A stretch of DNA of 64,000 bases from Demequina zhanjiangensis (GTDB lineage: Bacteria > Actinomycetota > Actinomycetes > Actinomycetales > Demequinaceae), in NCBI RefSeq assembly GCF_030418315.1, contig NZ_JAUHPV010000008.1, forward strand, positions 1 to 64,000, read 5' to 3'. The notes beneath the pieces are model-generated. The model was not told the DNA's origin. It searched no databases and saw nothing but the letters and a program-made list of their open reading frames with translations. Shown piece after piece: positions 1 to 8,742 of the stretch. Numbering within the stretch: the first letter of the stretch is position 1; the number at the start of each line of letters is the position of its first letter. A program made the position numbers and the translations under genes.

Positions 1-70
1 GCCCGGCCCCCGGGGGGCCCCCCGCCACCCACCCTCCGCCTCCTCCCCACTCCCCACCTCGAGGACACCC

Positions 71-817
71 ATGCCTGACACCGAGACCCTCACCGGTCGC
101 CGCGCCATCGTCACCGGTGCCGCCCGCGGCATCGGCCGCGCGATCGCCCAGGCGTTCGTGGATGCAGGGGCCTCGGTCGTCATCCTCGATCGCGAAGCCG
201 ACTCCGGCGCCGCCACAGCGGACGCCCTCGGCGCCCGCTTCCTCCCCGCCGACCTGAGCGACGACTCGTCCGCGCGCGCCTCCGTGGCCGCCGCCGCGGA
301 CCTGCTCGGCGGCGTCGATGTGCTCGTCAACAACGCCGGGATCTTCCGGCTGCGCCCCCTCATGGAGATCACCGCCGACGAGTGGGACACCGTGATGAGC
401 ATCAACGCGCGCTCCATGCTGTCCACCACGCAGGCCGCCGCCCAGCTCATGCTCGACTCGGGCCACGGCGGCACGATCATCAACCTCGCCTCCATGGCCG
501 CCAAGACCGGCGGCGCGATGGAGGCCCACTACGCCGCCTCGAAGGCGGCCGTCATCGCCCTCACCCGCGCGACCGCCCAGGAGCTGGGCCCGCATGGGAT
601 CCGAGCCAACGCCCTCTGCCCCGGCTACATCCTCACCGAGATGGGCGCCGACACCCGCACCGACGACGACGTGGCCGCCTGGAGCGGTCGCTCGCCGCTG
701 GGCCGGTGCGGCACCCCTGAGGACGTCGCCGAGGTCGCCCTGTTCCTCGCAGGGCAGTCCTCGTCCTACCTGACCGGCCAGGCGTTCAACGTCACCGGCG
801 GGATGATCATGCACTAG
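71..817 (+). CDS. SDR-family oxidoreductase
   Basis: A classical short-chain dehydrogenase/reductase of 248 residues, the normal family length. The Rossmann motif TGAARGIG is at residues 15-22, Asp40 at the end of strand 2 favours NAD(H), NNAG is at 87-90, and the catalytic set Asn112, Ser141, Tyr154, Lys158 is complete. It should oxidise a secondary alcohol or reduce a ketone; the substrate cannot be read from sequence. It is the first gene of an operon: the FAD-linked oxidase starts 15 bp after its stop. A weak Shine-Dalgarno (GAGGA) precedes the ATG. The 70 bp before it are extremely C-rich and contain GGGGGGCCCCCC (12-23), possibly what is left of an upstream gene's terminator. The operon may begin left of the window. 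Confidence 0.93.
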   Translation: MPDTETLTGRRAIVTGAARGIGRAIAQAFVDAGASVVILDREADSGAATADALGARFLPADLSDDSSARASVAAAADLLGGVDVLVNNAGIFRLRPLMEITADEWDTVMSINARSMLSTTQAAAQLMLDSGHGGTIINLASMAAKTGGAMEAHYAASKAAVIALTRATAQELGPHGIRANALCPGYILTEMGADTRTDDDVAAWSGRSPLGRCGTPEDVAEVALFLAGQSSSYLTGQAFNVTGGMIMH

Positions 818-832
818 CGAACGGGAGCCACC

Positions 833-2182
833 GTGACCACCACCCCCGACCTCGACGGCCTCGTCGCCACGCTGACCGACCTCCTCGGCGAGCGCGGCGT
901 ATCCGTGGACCTGCCCACCCGCGAGCGCCAGTCGGTCGACGGCTGCAAGCTGTCGCCCATCCTCTCCGCCAAGCTGCCGCTCGGCCTGGCCGACGTCGTG
1001 GCCTACCCGTCGTCCGCCGACCAGATCGTCGCCGTGGTCGACGCCGCCGTCGCCCATGGCGTCCCGGTCACGCCCCGAGGCAAGGGCACGGGCAACTACG
1101 GCCAGGGCATCCCCATGTCGGGCGGCCTCGTCCTCGACACCTCGCGGGCGCGCGCCGTCGTCGAGATCGGTGAGGGCTTCGTCACCGCCGAAGCTGGCGC
1201 CGTGATGGCCATCCTGGAGAACCAGGCGTGGGCGTCCGGCCAGCAGCTGCTCATGTACCCCTCGACCGCACAGTCGACGCTGGGAGGCTTCCTCTCCGGC
1301 GGCTCCGGCGGCACGGGCTCGATCGTGCACGGCGTCATCGCCGGCGGCGAGTTCGTGAAGTCTCTCGACGTGGTCCACGCCGACGGCAGCGGCCTCGTGC
1401 ACATCGAAGGCGCTGAGGCACAGGAGTACCTCCACAACTACGGCACCGCCGGGATCATCGTGCGCGCGACCGTCGCACTCGAGCCCCTGCAGCCGTGGCG
1501 CGCGTTCTACGCGTCGTTCGACGACTTCCACGACGCCTTCGCCGCCCTTTCCGAGATCACGCCGACCGTCAACCCCGCGCCGCGCCTCGTGTCCGCCGAC
1601 CTGCCGACGCTCGCCGAAGCCCTCCCGTCGAACCCCGGGATCCTGCCGGGCAAGGCGAGCCTGCGCGCCATCCTCGACGAGGCGGCCGTCGCCCAGGCGA
1701 CGGAGATCGTCGAGCGGCTCGGAGGCACGGTCGTGGACGTCCGCGAGGGTGCGCAGGAGATCATGAAGCTGTCGATGATCTCGTACAACCACCCCATCGA
1801 GTGGCTGCAGCGCGCACACCCGGACACGTACTTCCACGTGGAGGTGGGCGGCGCTCCGCTGCTCGAGCGCATCGACGAGGTGCACCAGGTCTACCCCGGC
1901 GCGATGCTTCACGCCGAGGGCCAGAAGGGCCGTCCGATCGGCATGCTCGCCGCCGAGTACGTGAGCGAGGAGGAGATGCTCGCGGGCCTGGAGCGGCTCG
2001 AGGCGCTCGGAGTCACCACGCACAACCCGCACCAGTGGTACGTGGACGTGCGCGTCGCAGAGACCCGCGCACGCAAGGCCGTCACCGACCCGTCCGGCCT
2101 TCTCAACCCAGGCAAGATGCCCGAGCTCGAGGTGGCCGTCGACGGCTCGAACGGGCTGATGGCGTCGGGCAAGGCGTCGTGA
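833..2182 (+). CDS. FAD-binding oxidase/dehydrogenase (GlcD/VAO type)
   Basis: A 449-residue flavoprotein of the glycolate oxidase/D-lactate dehydrogenase group. The N-terminal PP-type FAD-binding fold has a Tyr-Pro-Ser start followed by the conserved PRGKGTGNYGQG loop (about residues 82-93) and a second glycine-rich segment GGSGGTGSIVHG (about 156-167). The C-terminal substrate cap ends in the family signature LLNPGK. It should oxidise a 2-hydroxyacid or similar alcohol, passing electrons to oxygen or a carrier. The GTG start lies 15 bp after the SDR stop. Its TGA overlaps the GTG of the next gene (GTGA), so the two are translationally coupled. The substrate is unknown; the neighbours suggest stepwise oxidation of one compound. 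Confidence 0.92.
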   Translation: MTTTPDLDGLVATLTDLLGERGVSVDLPTRERQSVDGCKLSPILSAKLPLGLADVVAYPSSADQIVAVVDAAVAHGVPVTPRGKGTGNYGQGIPMSGGLVLDTSRARAVVEIGEGFVTAEAGAVMAILENQAWASGQQLLMYPSTAQSTLGGFLSGGSGGTGSIVHGVIAGGEFVKSLDVVHADGSGLVHIEGAEAQEYLHNYGTAGIIVRATVALEPLQPWRAFYASFDDFHDAFAALSEITPTVNPAPRLVSADLPTLAEALPSNPGILPGKASLRAILDEAAVAQATEIVERLGGTVVDVREGAQEIMKLSMISYNHPIEWLQRAHPDTYFHVEVGGAPLLERIDEVHQVYPGAMLHAEGQKGRPIGMLAAEYVSEEEMLAGLERLEALGVTTHNPHQWYVDVRVAETRARKAVTDPSGLLNPGKMPELEVAVDGSNGLMASGKAS

Positions 2183-2961
2183 GCCGGCGGCTCGATCACC
2201 TGTCGGGTCCGGCGGCCGCCGCCGCCGTGGGACCCGAGTCGATCATCGTCATCCCCACCGGCGCGGTCGAGCACCACGGCGCGCACCTTCCGCTCGCGAC
2301 CGACGCGATCACCGCCGAGGCCGTGGCCGACGCCGCCGTCGGCCGCGCCGTGGAGGCGGGCGTGGACGTGTGGCTGCTCCCGACCCTCGCGTACACGAAG
2401 TCGGATGAGCACCACTGGGCGCCGGGCACCATGTGGCTCACCGCCGAGACGCTCCTCGCCACGCTGGTGGACCTGGGGCGATCCGTGCAGACGCTGGGTG
2501 CCACCCGCCTGCTTTTCCTCAACGGCCACGGCGGCAACGTCGCGCCGCTCGGCATCGCCCTCAGGGAGCTGCGACGTCGCTTCGGGCTGCAGACCTTCGC
2601 GACCTCCGTGGCCGTCCCCGCCGGTGACGGGGCAGACGGCGGCGACGAGCACGGCATGCCGATCCATGCCGGACACGGCGAGACCTCGCTGCTGCTGCAC
2701 CTGCGTCCCGAGCTCGTCCACATGGACCTCGCGATCCGCGCCGTGCCCGCGCACCTGACGGACACGCCCCGCATCGGCTTCCACTCGACTCCCGTGCAGT
2801 TCGGCTGGCTCTCCGACGACTTCCACGACTCCGGCGTCATCGGCGACGCGACCGGCGCGACCGCCGACGCCGGCGCGCAGATCTTCGAGGACAACGTCAC
2901 GGGCGCCGTCGAGTCCCTGCTCCAGATCTCCCGCTTCTCCCCCCGCCCCCAGGAGGCATGA
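2179..2961 (+). CDS. Creatininase-family amidohydrolase
   Basis: A 260-residue creatininase-family protein. Metal-binding motifs are visible: GAVEHHGAHLPLATD near residues 32-46, NGHGGN near 114-119 and HAGHGETS near 163-170. The family hydrolyses cyclic or formyl amides (creatinine, F420 and riboflavin precursor formamides, MftE-type peptides), so the exact reaction is open. The open frame continues far upstream inside the previous gene. I place the start at the GTG at 2179 because it overlaps the previous TGA (GTGA) and gives the normal family length. Its own stop overlaps the next ATG. Creatinine itself seems unlikely because no creatinase or sarcosine oxidase gene is nearby. Confidence 0.88.
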   Translation: MSRRLDHLSGPAAAAAVGPESIIVIPTGAVEHHGAHLPLATDAITAEAVADAAVGRAVEAGVDVWLLPTLAYTKSDEHHWAPGTMWLTAETLLATLVDLGRSVQTLGATRLLFLNGHGGNVAPLGIALRELRRRFGLQTFATSVAVPAGDGADGGDEHGMPIHAGHGETSLLLHLRPELVHMDLAIRAVPAHLTDTPRIGFHSTPVQFGWLSDDFHDSGVIGDATGATADAGAQIFEDNVTGAVESLLQISRFSPRPQEA

Positions 2962-3611
2962 TGTCCGGCACCACGGACGAGACCCCGATCATCATCACCA
3001 GCGCCAACCGCTTCGGCGCCGACGTCGCAGACCCCGACTTCCCCGTCGACGACCCGATGGCGCTTCTCGGACTGTGGCTGCCCGAGAACGAGGACGAGCT
3101 CCGCCCCCTCATGACGCTCAGCACCCTCGGGCTCGACGGCTATCCGGACTCGCGGCACCTGCTGCTCAGCGCCTTCGACGGCGAGGCGCTCTACTTCCAC
3201 ACCTCCACCAAGAGCCGCAAGGTCGCCGAGATCGACGCGGACCCTCGGGTGGGCCTCGCTCTCGTGTGGGTCGAGATCGGCCGCCAGCTCACGGTCGCCG
3301 GCGATGCCGTGCTGCTCACGGGCGAGGAGGCCGCCATCGCGTACCGCGCCCGCTCCCGCTACCTGCAGCTGCTCGCCTGGGTGAGCTCGGACGAGGTCGC
3401 CGCGTTGCCACGCGAGGAGCGCCTGGCCCGGTGGAACGACTTCGCCACCGCGCATCCGGAGGTGCCCCTCGAGGCGCCCGAGACCTGGACCGGATACAAG
3501 GTGATCCCCCGCCGGCTCACCTTCTGGCGCGGCGACGCCGAAGGACCCAGCACGCGCGTCGAGTACACGCGGACCGGAGACGGCTGGACGGTCGAGCGGA
3601 TCGCCGGCTGA
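2961..3611 (+). CDS. Pyridoxamine 5'-phosphate oxidase-like FMN protein
   Basis: A 216-residue split-barrel flavoprotein resembling PdxH. It shows the FMN-binding pattern SRHLLLSAFDG, then FHTSTKSRKVAEI (phosphate contacts), GRQLTVAGDA, and a C-terminal Trp-Arg-Gly segment preceding an Arg-containing strand, as in PdxH. True PdxH uses FMN and oxygen to make pyridoxal phosphate. This copy diverges at the C-terminus, ending WTVERIAG, and sits in a catabolic operon, so it may act on another amine or serve as an FMN reductase. The first ATG at 2958 overlaps the creatininase TGA and a second ATG follows at 2961. Either could start the protein. It is the last gene of the operon and ends just before a strong hairpin. 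Confidence 0.85.
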   Translation: MSGTTDETPIIITSANRFGADVADPDFPVDDPMALLGLWLPENEDELRPLMTLSTLGLDGYPDSRHLLLSAFDGEALYFHTSTKSRKVAEIDADPRVGLALVWVEIGRQLTVAGDAVLLTGEEAAIAYRARSRYLQLLAWVSSDEVAALPREERLARWNDFATAHPEVPLEAPETWTGYKVIPRRLTFWRGDAEGPSTRVEYTRTGDGWTVERIAG

Positions 3612-3613
3612 CC

Positions 3614-3661
3614 ACGGTCGCGGCACCGTGCGCACCCCCGGGTGCACGGCGCCGCGACCGT
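3614..3661. terminator. Bidirectional terminator hairpin between convergent genes
   Basis: The arms ACGGTCGCGGC (3614-3624) and GCCGCGACCGT (3651-3661) are perfectly complementary. Inside them CCGTGC/GCACGG and CACCC/GGGTG lengthen the stem. It lies between the end of the plus-strand operon (3611) and the end of the minus-strand reductase gene (3709). Confidence 0.75.
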
Positions 3662-3708
3662 CGGATCCCGCTGAGCGAGGCGGGCGATGCCCTCGCCCAG
3701 TCACACAG

Positions 3709-4734
3709 TCAGCGCAGCGAGGAACCTACCTCCGCAAGCGCCTCCGCGAACTCGAGCTCGCGTCCGGCGGTCGGCCCGCCGGAGAGATCCACCCCTGCCA
3801 CTCCGTCGATCTCCAGCATCGCCGCGCTCATCGCGCGGGACGCCTCGATGCCGGCCGCTCGCGGATCCGCCGCTCGCGCGATCGACGCCAGATAGCCGTC
3901 CGGGAGCGTGATCCCGGGGAACGAGGCGAGCAGCTCGGCGCTGCCCGCGTCGAAGACTGCCGGCACGCACGCGATGAACCGCATGAGGCTGCCCGCCGCC
4001 CTCGCGCGCGCCACGAAGTCCGCCACCACGGCGGGCCCGCCGCAGTGGTCGACGAAGCACACGTCGGCTCCGGCGCGCTCCTTCTCAAGCACGAGCGGCA
4101 GGCGGTGCGCAACGGGCGGCACGGCAGGCGAGGCTGCGACCGACGTGAGATGTCCCGCTGCTCGGGCGAGCGCGGCGATCTGGGGCGCGTCCAGGTCGAA
4201 CACTGGCATCGCGTCGGCCCTGTGCCCGGTGGCCGTGTGGTCGCCGGTGACGCAGTGGACCCCGTCGACACCCACCTCCGCGAGCGCCGCCAGCTCGGCC
4301 TCGATCGCCACCCGATTGCGGTCACGCGCGTTCACACCCGTCCACACACGCATCCCCTCTGCCTTGAGCATCGCAGCGCGAAGCGACGGCGGGAACTGCA
4401 CCCTCGCGTCGGGGGCGTCGCCCGCGAGCGTGATGTCGACAGACCCGACGAGGGCCCGCGCGCAAGCGCGGAGGGAATCCCCGTCGAGGGCCCGCGCGGG
4501 CAGATCGGCGATCACCACACCACCTGACTCCAGCAGGTCGTAGGTGGCGAGCGCCTCCGGGGTGCGGGGACCCGGCGGCGGCGTCGGCGCACCGATGATC
4601 CCCTCCCAGCGTCGGACCGGGGCCTCAAGGAAGGTGCAGGGGAGGGGACCCACCTCGCAGGTGCCGTCAGCGGCCACCCCGGCGCACGGGCCGTAGGCCA
4701 TGTGCTTGGGGCATGGGACTGCGTCGGTCGTCAT
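3709..4734 (-). CDS. Methylenetetrahydrofolate reductase with N-terminal Cys-rich domain
   Basis: A 341-residue fusion. Residues 8-37 form a Cys motif (CPKHMAYGPC, then CEVGPLPC) matching the small zinc/iron-type domain known as the MTHFR C-terminal or MetV domain; here it is N-terminal. The remainder is a MetF-type TIM barrel, with the folate/FAD signature RDRNRVAIEAELAALAEVGV, a Thr-Gly-Asp-His loop and PVFDLDAPQI as in MetF. It should interconvert 5,10-methylene- and 5-methyl-THF. It converges on the SDR/FAD-oxidase/creatininase operon. MetF-like genes beside catabolic enzymes often process methyl groups released by demethylation, so a role in oxidising a methyl group is an inference. The ATG is preceded by GGGAGGAG, a good ribosome-binding site. 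Confidence 0.88.
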   Translation of the reverse strand: MTTDAVPCPKHMAYGPCAGVAADGTCEVGPLPCTFLEAPVRRWEGIIGAPTPPPGPRTPEALATYDLLESGGVVIADLPARALDGDSLRACARALVGSVDITLAGDAPDARVQFPPSLRAAMLKAEGMRVWTGVNARDRNRVAIEAELAALAEVGVDGVHCVTGDHTATGHRADAMPVFDLDAPQIAALARAAGHLTSVAASPAVPPVAHRLPLVLEKERAGADVCFVDHCGGPAVVADFVARARAAGSLMRFIACVPAVFDAGSAELLASFPGITLPDGYLASIARAADPRAAGIEASRAMSAAMLEIDGVAGVDLSGGPTAGRELEFAEALAEVGSSLR

Positions 4735-4896
4735 CGGGGCTCCTCCCGGGACGGTCGGAGCGCCCCGGAGCCGACGCTAGCGACACGACGTTGCGGGGGC
4801 GTGTCCCCTGCTTGTCAGCCAGGTAAGACCTCGGGCGCCAGGCCGCACCAGGTCGCCGTGCCCACGCCGTCGGCCTGCGCTGCGCCGGAGACGACT

Positions 4897-4934
4897 GAGC
4901 CCGGATCCCCCTCGAAGGAGAAGGATCCGGGCTC
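4897..4934 (-). terminator. Terminator of the 2-oxoacid dehydrogenase operon
   Basis: A perfect 12-bp inverted repeat, GAGCCCGGATCC (4897-4908) and GGATCCGGGCTC (4923-4934), with a 14-nt loop. It starts 17 bp beyond the stop codon of the E2 gene in its direction of transcription. Confidence 0.75.
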
Positions 4935-4950
4935 GCTGCGTGTCGGGCGG

Positions 4951-6507
4951 CTACGCCCAGACGAGGCCCTGGCCGGGATCGTTCATCACTCGGCCCACGT
5001 CCGCGAGCACGCGCGCGCCGAGCTCGCCGTCCACCAGACGGTGGTCGACGCTCAGCGCGAGCTGGGTGACCCAGCGGATCTTGATCTCGCCCTCGTGCAC
5101 CCACGGCTGCTCGCGGATCGCGCCGAATGCGAGGATCGCGGCCTCGCCCGGGTTAAGGATAGGCGTGCCGGTGTCGATGCCGAGCGGGCCGACGTTCGTG
5201 ATCGTCAGCGTGCCGTCGCGCAGGGCCGACGGCGGAGTCTTCGACTCGCGCGCCAGCCCGGTGAGCTCCTGGATCTCCTGCGCGAGGGCGTGGAGCGGGA
5301 GTCGGTGCGCGTCCTTGATGTTCGGCACCAGCAGGCCCCGCGGTGTCGACGCGGCGATGCCCAGGTTCACGTAGTGCTTGTAGACGATCTCCTGCGCGGC
5401 CTCGTCCCACGACGCGTTGATCTCCGGGTGACGGCGGACCGCCAGCAGGAACGCCTTGGCGACGATCAGCAGCGGCGTCACGCGCACGTCCGAGAACTCG
5501 CGATCGGCCTTGAGCCGGGACACCAGGTTCATGGTCTCCGTCACGTCCACCGTGAGGAACACGGTGACGTGAGGTGCGGTGAAGGCGGAGGACACCATGG
5601 CCTCGGCGGTGCGCTTGCGCACCGAGCGGACCGGCACGCGGGTCGCGCGGCCGTCCTTCGTCATCGTCCCTGACTCGAGCCACGGCTGGTCGTCACCCGG
5701 GTACGTCGCGAGCACCTGCGGGGCGAACGACTTCGCGGCCGACTCGACATCCTCGCGCGTCACGAGCCCGCCGGGTCCCGACGGCGTGACCGTGGTCAGG
5801 TCGATGCCGAGCTCCTTCGCGAGCTTGCGGACGGGAGGCTTGGCGAGCACCGGGTACTCGCTGTCCGCCGCGCCGCCGATCGGCTCGAGCGCCTCAGCAC
5901 GACGGGGCCGACGCTGCGCGGACCCCGCGCGGACGCCGTAGCCGACGAGCACGGCACCGGACGGCTCGTCCTCGGCGTGCGTCGCGGGTGCGGCAGCAGG
6001 TGCGGCAGCGGGGGCCGCCACGGCGCCCGCGCCGACAGTCTGAACCGTTCCGGACTCCGACGCGCCGGCGCGCCCCGCCGCAGTGGGCGTGTCGGCCGGC
6101 GTGTCGAGCCGAGATTGGTTCGCACTGTCGGCAGGAGCCTCGGCGGACGGTGCAGAGGCGGAAGGTGCGGAGGCCGCCGGCGCGGGCGACGCCGGGGTCG
6201 ACTCCGGTGCGGGAGCCGACTCCGCAGCCGGCGCGGGCGCGTCAGCCGGGGCCTCGCCTCCCGGATCGGTGTCGAACACCGCGATGGGCGCGCCGACGTC
6301 GACGGTCTGGCCGACCTCGGCCAGCAGCTCGGTCACGACTCCGTCGACCGGGCAGGGCAGCTCGACGAGCGACTTCGCGGTCTCGACCTCGAGCAGCGGC
6401 TGGTTGACCTCGACGGTGTCGCCGGGCTTCACGTGCCAGATGACGATGTCGGCCTCGGTGAGGCCCTCGCCGGCGTCGGGCATGCGGAACGTCTCGAACG
6501 TAGGCAT
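4951..6507 (-). CDS. pdhC: Dihydrolipoamide acyltransferase (E2) of a 2-oxoacid dehydrogenase complex
   Basis: A 518-residue E2 core enzyme that moves an acyl group from lipoyl-lysine to CoA. Order of domains: one lipoyl domain (about 1-78) with the lipoylated lysine in VETAKSLVEL (Lys45); a long Ala/Pro/Ser linker (about 80-200); a peripheral E1/E3-binding domain (about 218-255, LAKPPVRKLAKELGI); and the catalytic domain (about 285-518) with the active-site motif SVDHRLVDG near residue 490. It is the third gene of E1alpha-E1beta-E2, starting 9 bp after the E1beta stop. Pyruvate and branched-chain 2-oxoacids are both possible substrates, so the pdh symbol is tentative. No lipoamide dehydrogenase gene is in the window, so E3 must be encoded elsewhere. 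Confidence 0.93.
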   Translation of the reverse strand: MPTFETFRMPDAGEGLTEADIVIWHVKPGDTVEVNQPLLEVETAKSLVELPCPVDGVVTELLAEVGQTVDVGAPIAVFDTDPGGEAPADAPAPAAESAPAPESTPASPAPAASAPSASAPSAEAPADSANQSRLDTPADTPTAAGRAGASESGTVQTVGAGAVAAPAAAPAAAPATHAEDEPSGAVLVGYGVRAGSAQRRPRRAEALEPIGGAADSEYPVLAKPPVRKLAKELGIDLTTVTPSGPGGLVTREDVESAAKSFAPQVLATYPGDDQPWLESGTMTKDGRATRVPVRSVRKRTAEAMVSSAFTAPHVTVFLTVDVTETMNLVSRLKADREFSDVRVTPLLIVAKAFLLAVRRHPEINASWDEAAQEIVYKHYVNLGIAASTPRGLLVPNIKDAHRLPLHALAQEIQELTGLARESKTPPSALRDGTLTITNVGPLGIDTGTPILNPGEAAILAFGAIREQPWVHEGEIKIRWVTQLALSVDHRLVDGELGARVLADVGRVMNDPGQGLVWA

Positions 6508-6516
6508 GACGCTCTC

Positions 6517-7569
6517 CTAGTGGGTCATCACGCGGTCGACGGCGTCGAGGACGCGGTCGAGGCTGGGCAGGTAGTCGTGCTCGAACTTGGCAGCAGGGTA
6601 CGGGGTGTGGAACCCACCCACGCGGAGCACGGGGGCCTTGAGGTGGAAGAACGCCTCCTCGCCGATGCGGGCGGCGAGCTCGGCGCCGACTCCGTGCGCG
6701 GTCGGCGCCTCGTGCACGACGACCACACGGCCTGTGCGCTTCGCGGACCTCACGACCGTCGGGATGTCGAGCGGTGAGACGGAGCGGAGGTCCACGACCT
6801 CGACGCTCGTCCCCTCGCCGGAGGCGACGTCAGCGGCCTGCAGCGCGGTCCGCACGGTGGGCCCGTAGGCGATCACGGTCACGTCGGTGCCAGGCCGGGC
6901 CACGCGGGCGCGGCCGATGTCTGCGGTCGCCGCAGCGGCGTCGAGCCGCGTTCGCACGGCGTCGGTGTCCACGTCACCCTTGTCCCAGTAGCGGGCCTTG
7001 GGCTCGAGGAACATGACCGGGTCGGGCGAGGCGATCGACTGCTGGATCATGTCGAACGCGTCCTGCGGGGTGGCGGGTGAGCAGATGCGCAGTCCGGCGG
7101 TGTGCGCGAACAGCGCCTCGATGCTCTCGCTGTGGTGCTCCACGGCCCCGATGCCTCCGGCGAAGGGCACGCGGATCACGAGCGGAAGGGTGAGCCTGCC
7201 GCCGGACCGGTAGTGCATCTTCGCGAGCTGGGTGGTGATCTGGTTGAAGGCCGGGAAGATGAAGCCGTCGAACTGGATCTCGATCACGGACGTGTACCCG
7301 CGCATGGCCATGCCGATCGCGGTGCCGACGATGCCTGACTCCGCGAGCGGGGTGTCCATGACACGGTCTCCGCCGAAGTCCTTGTGGAGCCCGTCGGTGA
7401 CGCGGAACACGCCGCCGAGCTGTCCGATGTCCTCGCCCATGAGCAGGACCTTGGGGTCGCGCTCCATCGCGGCGCGCAGGCCTGCGTTGATGGCGCCTGC
7501 CATCGTCATCGTCTTCACGGCGGACTCCCTCTCTGTCACGGCGGGTGCGCGGTGGTGGGTGTCGGTCAT
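6517..7569 (-). CDS. pdhB: 2-oxoacid dehydrogenase E1 component, beta subunit
   Basis: A 350-residue transketolase-like beta subunit. MGEDIGQLGGVFRVTDGL near residues 42-59 and the segment FDGFIFPAFNQI are typical of PdhB/BkdB. The C-terminal transketolase domain carries VVVHEAP. It pairs with the alpha subunit to bind thiamine diphosphate across the interface and decarboxylate a 2-oxoacid. The open frame continues upstream inside the alpha gene. I set the start at the ATG (7569-7567) because its ATGA overlaps the alpha stop, giving coupled translation and the normal family length. A later in-frame Met in front of AGAINAGLRAAME is possible but less likely. Confidence 0.93.
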   Translation of the reverse strand: MTDTHHRAPAVTERESAVKTMTMAGAINAGLRAAMERDPKVLLMGEDIGQLGGVFRVTDGLHKDFGGDRVMDTPLAESGIVGTAIGMAMRGYTSVIEIQFDGFIFPAFNQITTQLAKMHYRSGGRLTLPLVIRVPFAGGIGAVEHHSESIEALFAHTAGLRICSPATPQDAFDMIQQSIASPDPVMFLEPKARYWDKGDVDTDAVRTRLDAAAATADIGRARVARPGTDVTVIAYGPTVRTALQAADVASGEGTSVEVVDLRSVSPLDIPTVVRSAKRTGRVVVVHEAPTAHGVGAELAARIGEEAFFHLKAPVLRVGGFHTPYPAAKFEHDYLPSLDRVLDAVDRVMTH

Positions 7570-8705
7570 GCGTGGCTCCCCTCGTCGAGGAAGGACTGCT
7601 GGTAGCGGTCGAACCACGCGCGCTCGCTCTCCACCTGCTGGTGCGGCTCGGCGTAGACGTGGTCGAACATCGTGAGAAGTGCCGGGCGCTCCCACGACTT
7701 CACGGTCTCGCGCGTGCGCTTGCCGAGCGCCTTGGTCTCGGCGGTGACGGCGTCGCGGAACTCCTGCGGGAGCTCGCCGAGCGCGTCGAGGTGCTTCTTG
7801 AGCCGCTCGATCGGGTCGCGCTGACGCCACTTCTCCTCGTCGGCGCGGGTGCGGTAGCGGGTCGCGTCGTCGGACGTGGTGTGCGAGGCCATCCGGTAGG
7901 TGAAGGCCTCGATGAGCACGGGCCCCTGGCCGGCGCGCGCGTGGCGCAGCGCCCACTGGGTGACGGCGTGCACGGCGATGACGTCGTTGCCGTCCACGCG
8001 CACGCGGGGGATGCCGAATCCGTCGGCCCTCTGCGCGAGCGGCACCCGCGACTGGCGGGTGGTGGGCTCGGAGATGGCGAACTGGTTGTTCTGCACGAAG
8101 AAGACGATGGGCGCGTTGTTGACGGACGCGAAGACGAGCGCCTCGTTGACGTCGCCCTGGCTAGTAGCGCCGTCGCCGAAGTAGCAGATGACGGCGCCGT
8201 CCTTGTCGGGGCTGCCGGAGGCGACGAGGCCGTCGCGGTCCATCGCCATCGCGTAGCCGGTGGCGTGCAGCGAGTGGGCGCCGATCACGAGCGTGTAGAG
8301 GTGGAACGAGTGCGCCACCGGGTCCCAGGATCCGTGCTCGAGTCCGCGGAAGAGGGTGAGCATCTGCGGCAGATCAATGTCACGGGTGAGTGCGACGCCG
8401 TGCTCGCGATAGCTGGGGAACACGTAGTCGGGCTCACGCACCGCGGTGCCCGAGCCGATCTGTGCCGCCTCCTGGCCGAGGCACGAGACCCAGAGCCCGA
8501 GCTCGCCCTGACGCTGGAGGCTCGTGGCCTCCGCATCGAAGGCGCGGGTGATGGTCATGAGGCGCCATGCGAGGCGCAGCGCGTCCGGCGTCAGATGGGC
8601 GGCGTACGGCTCCCAGTCGGGGTCGGCCACGCGTGTGCCGTCCACGTCGAGCAGCTGGACGAGGCCCTCGTCGCTCAGCGGTCCCGTTGCTTCCACAGTT
8701 CTCAC
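7566..8705 (-). CDS. pdhA: 2-oxoacid dehydrogenase E1 component, alpha subunit
   Basis: A 379-residue thiamine-diphosphate-binding alpha subunit. The ThDP motif begins GDGATSQGDVNEA and ends about 30 residues later with QNNQFAIS. The phosphorylation-loop region YRMASHTTSDD is also typical. The N-terminus, including LLDVDG and RQGELGLWVSCLGQEAAQIG, resembles the Gram-positive PdhA branch more than BkdA, but a branched-chain 2-oxoacid substrate cannot be excluded. It is the first gene of the operon and its stop overlaps the beta-subunit start. The 70 bp upstream carry two adjacent perfect palindromes over the likely promoter, so a repressor probably controls the operon. Confidence 0.94.
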   Translation of the reverse strand: MRTVEATGPLSDEGLVQLLDVDGTRVADPDWEPYAAHLTPDALRLAWRLMTITRAFDAEATSLQRQGELGLWVSCLGQEAAQIGSGTAVREPDYVFPSYREHGVALTRDIDLPQMLTLFRGLEHGSWDPVAHSFHLYTLVIGAHSLHATGYAMAMDRDGLVASGSPDKDGAVICYFGDGATSQGDVNEALVFASVNNAPIVFFVQNNQFAISEPTTRQSRVPLAQRADGFGIPRVRVDGNDVIAVHAVTQWALRHARAGQGPVLIEAFTYRMASHTTSDDATRYRTRADEEKWRQRDPIERLKKHLDALGELPQEFRDAVTAETKALGKRTRETVKSWERPALLTMFDHVYAEPHQQVESERAWFDRYQQSFLDEGSHA

Positions 8706-8742
8706 TCCCTGCAGATCGAATGCGCACGGGGTGCCGCGCGCT

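Noticed and set aside
2179-2961. Creatininase proper (creatinine degradation)
   Set aside because: No creatinase, sarcosine oxidase or creatinine transporter nearby; only the broader family assignment is supported.
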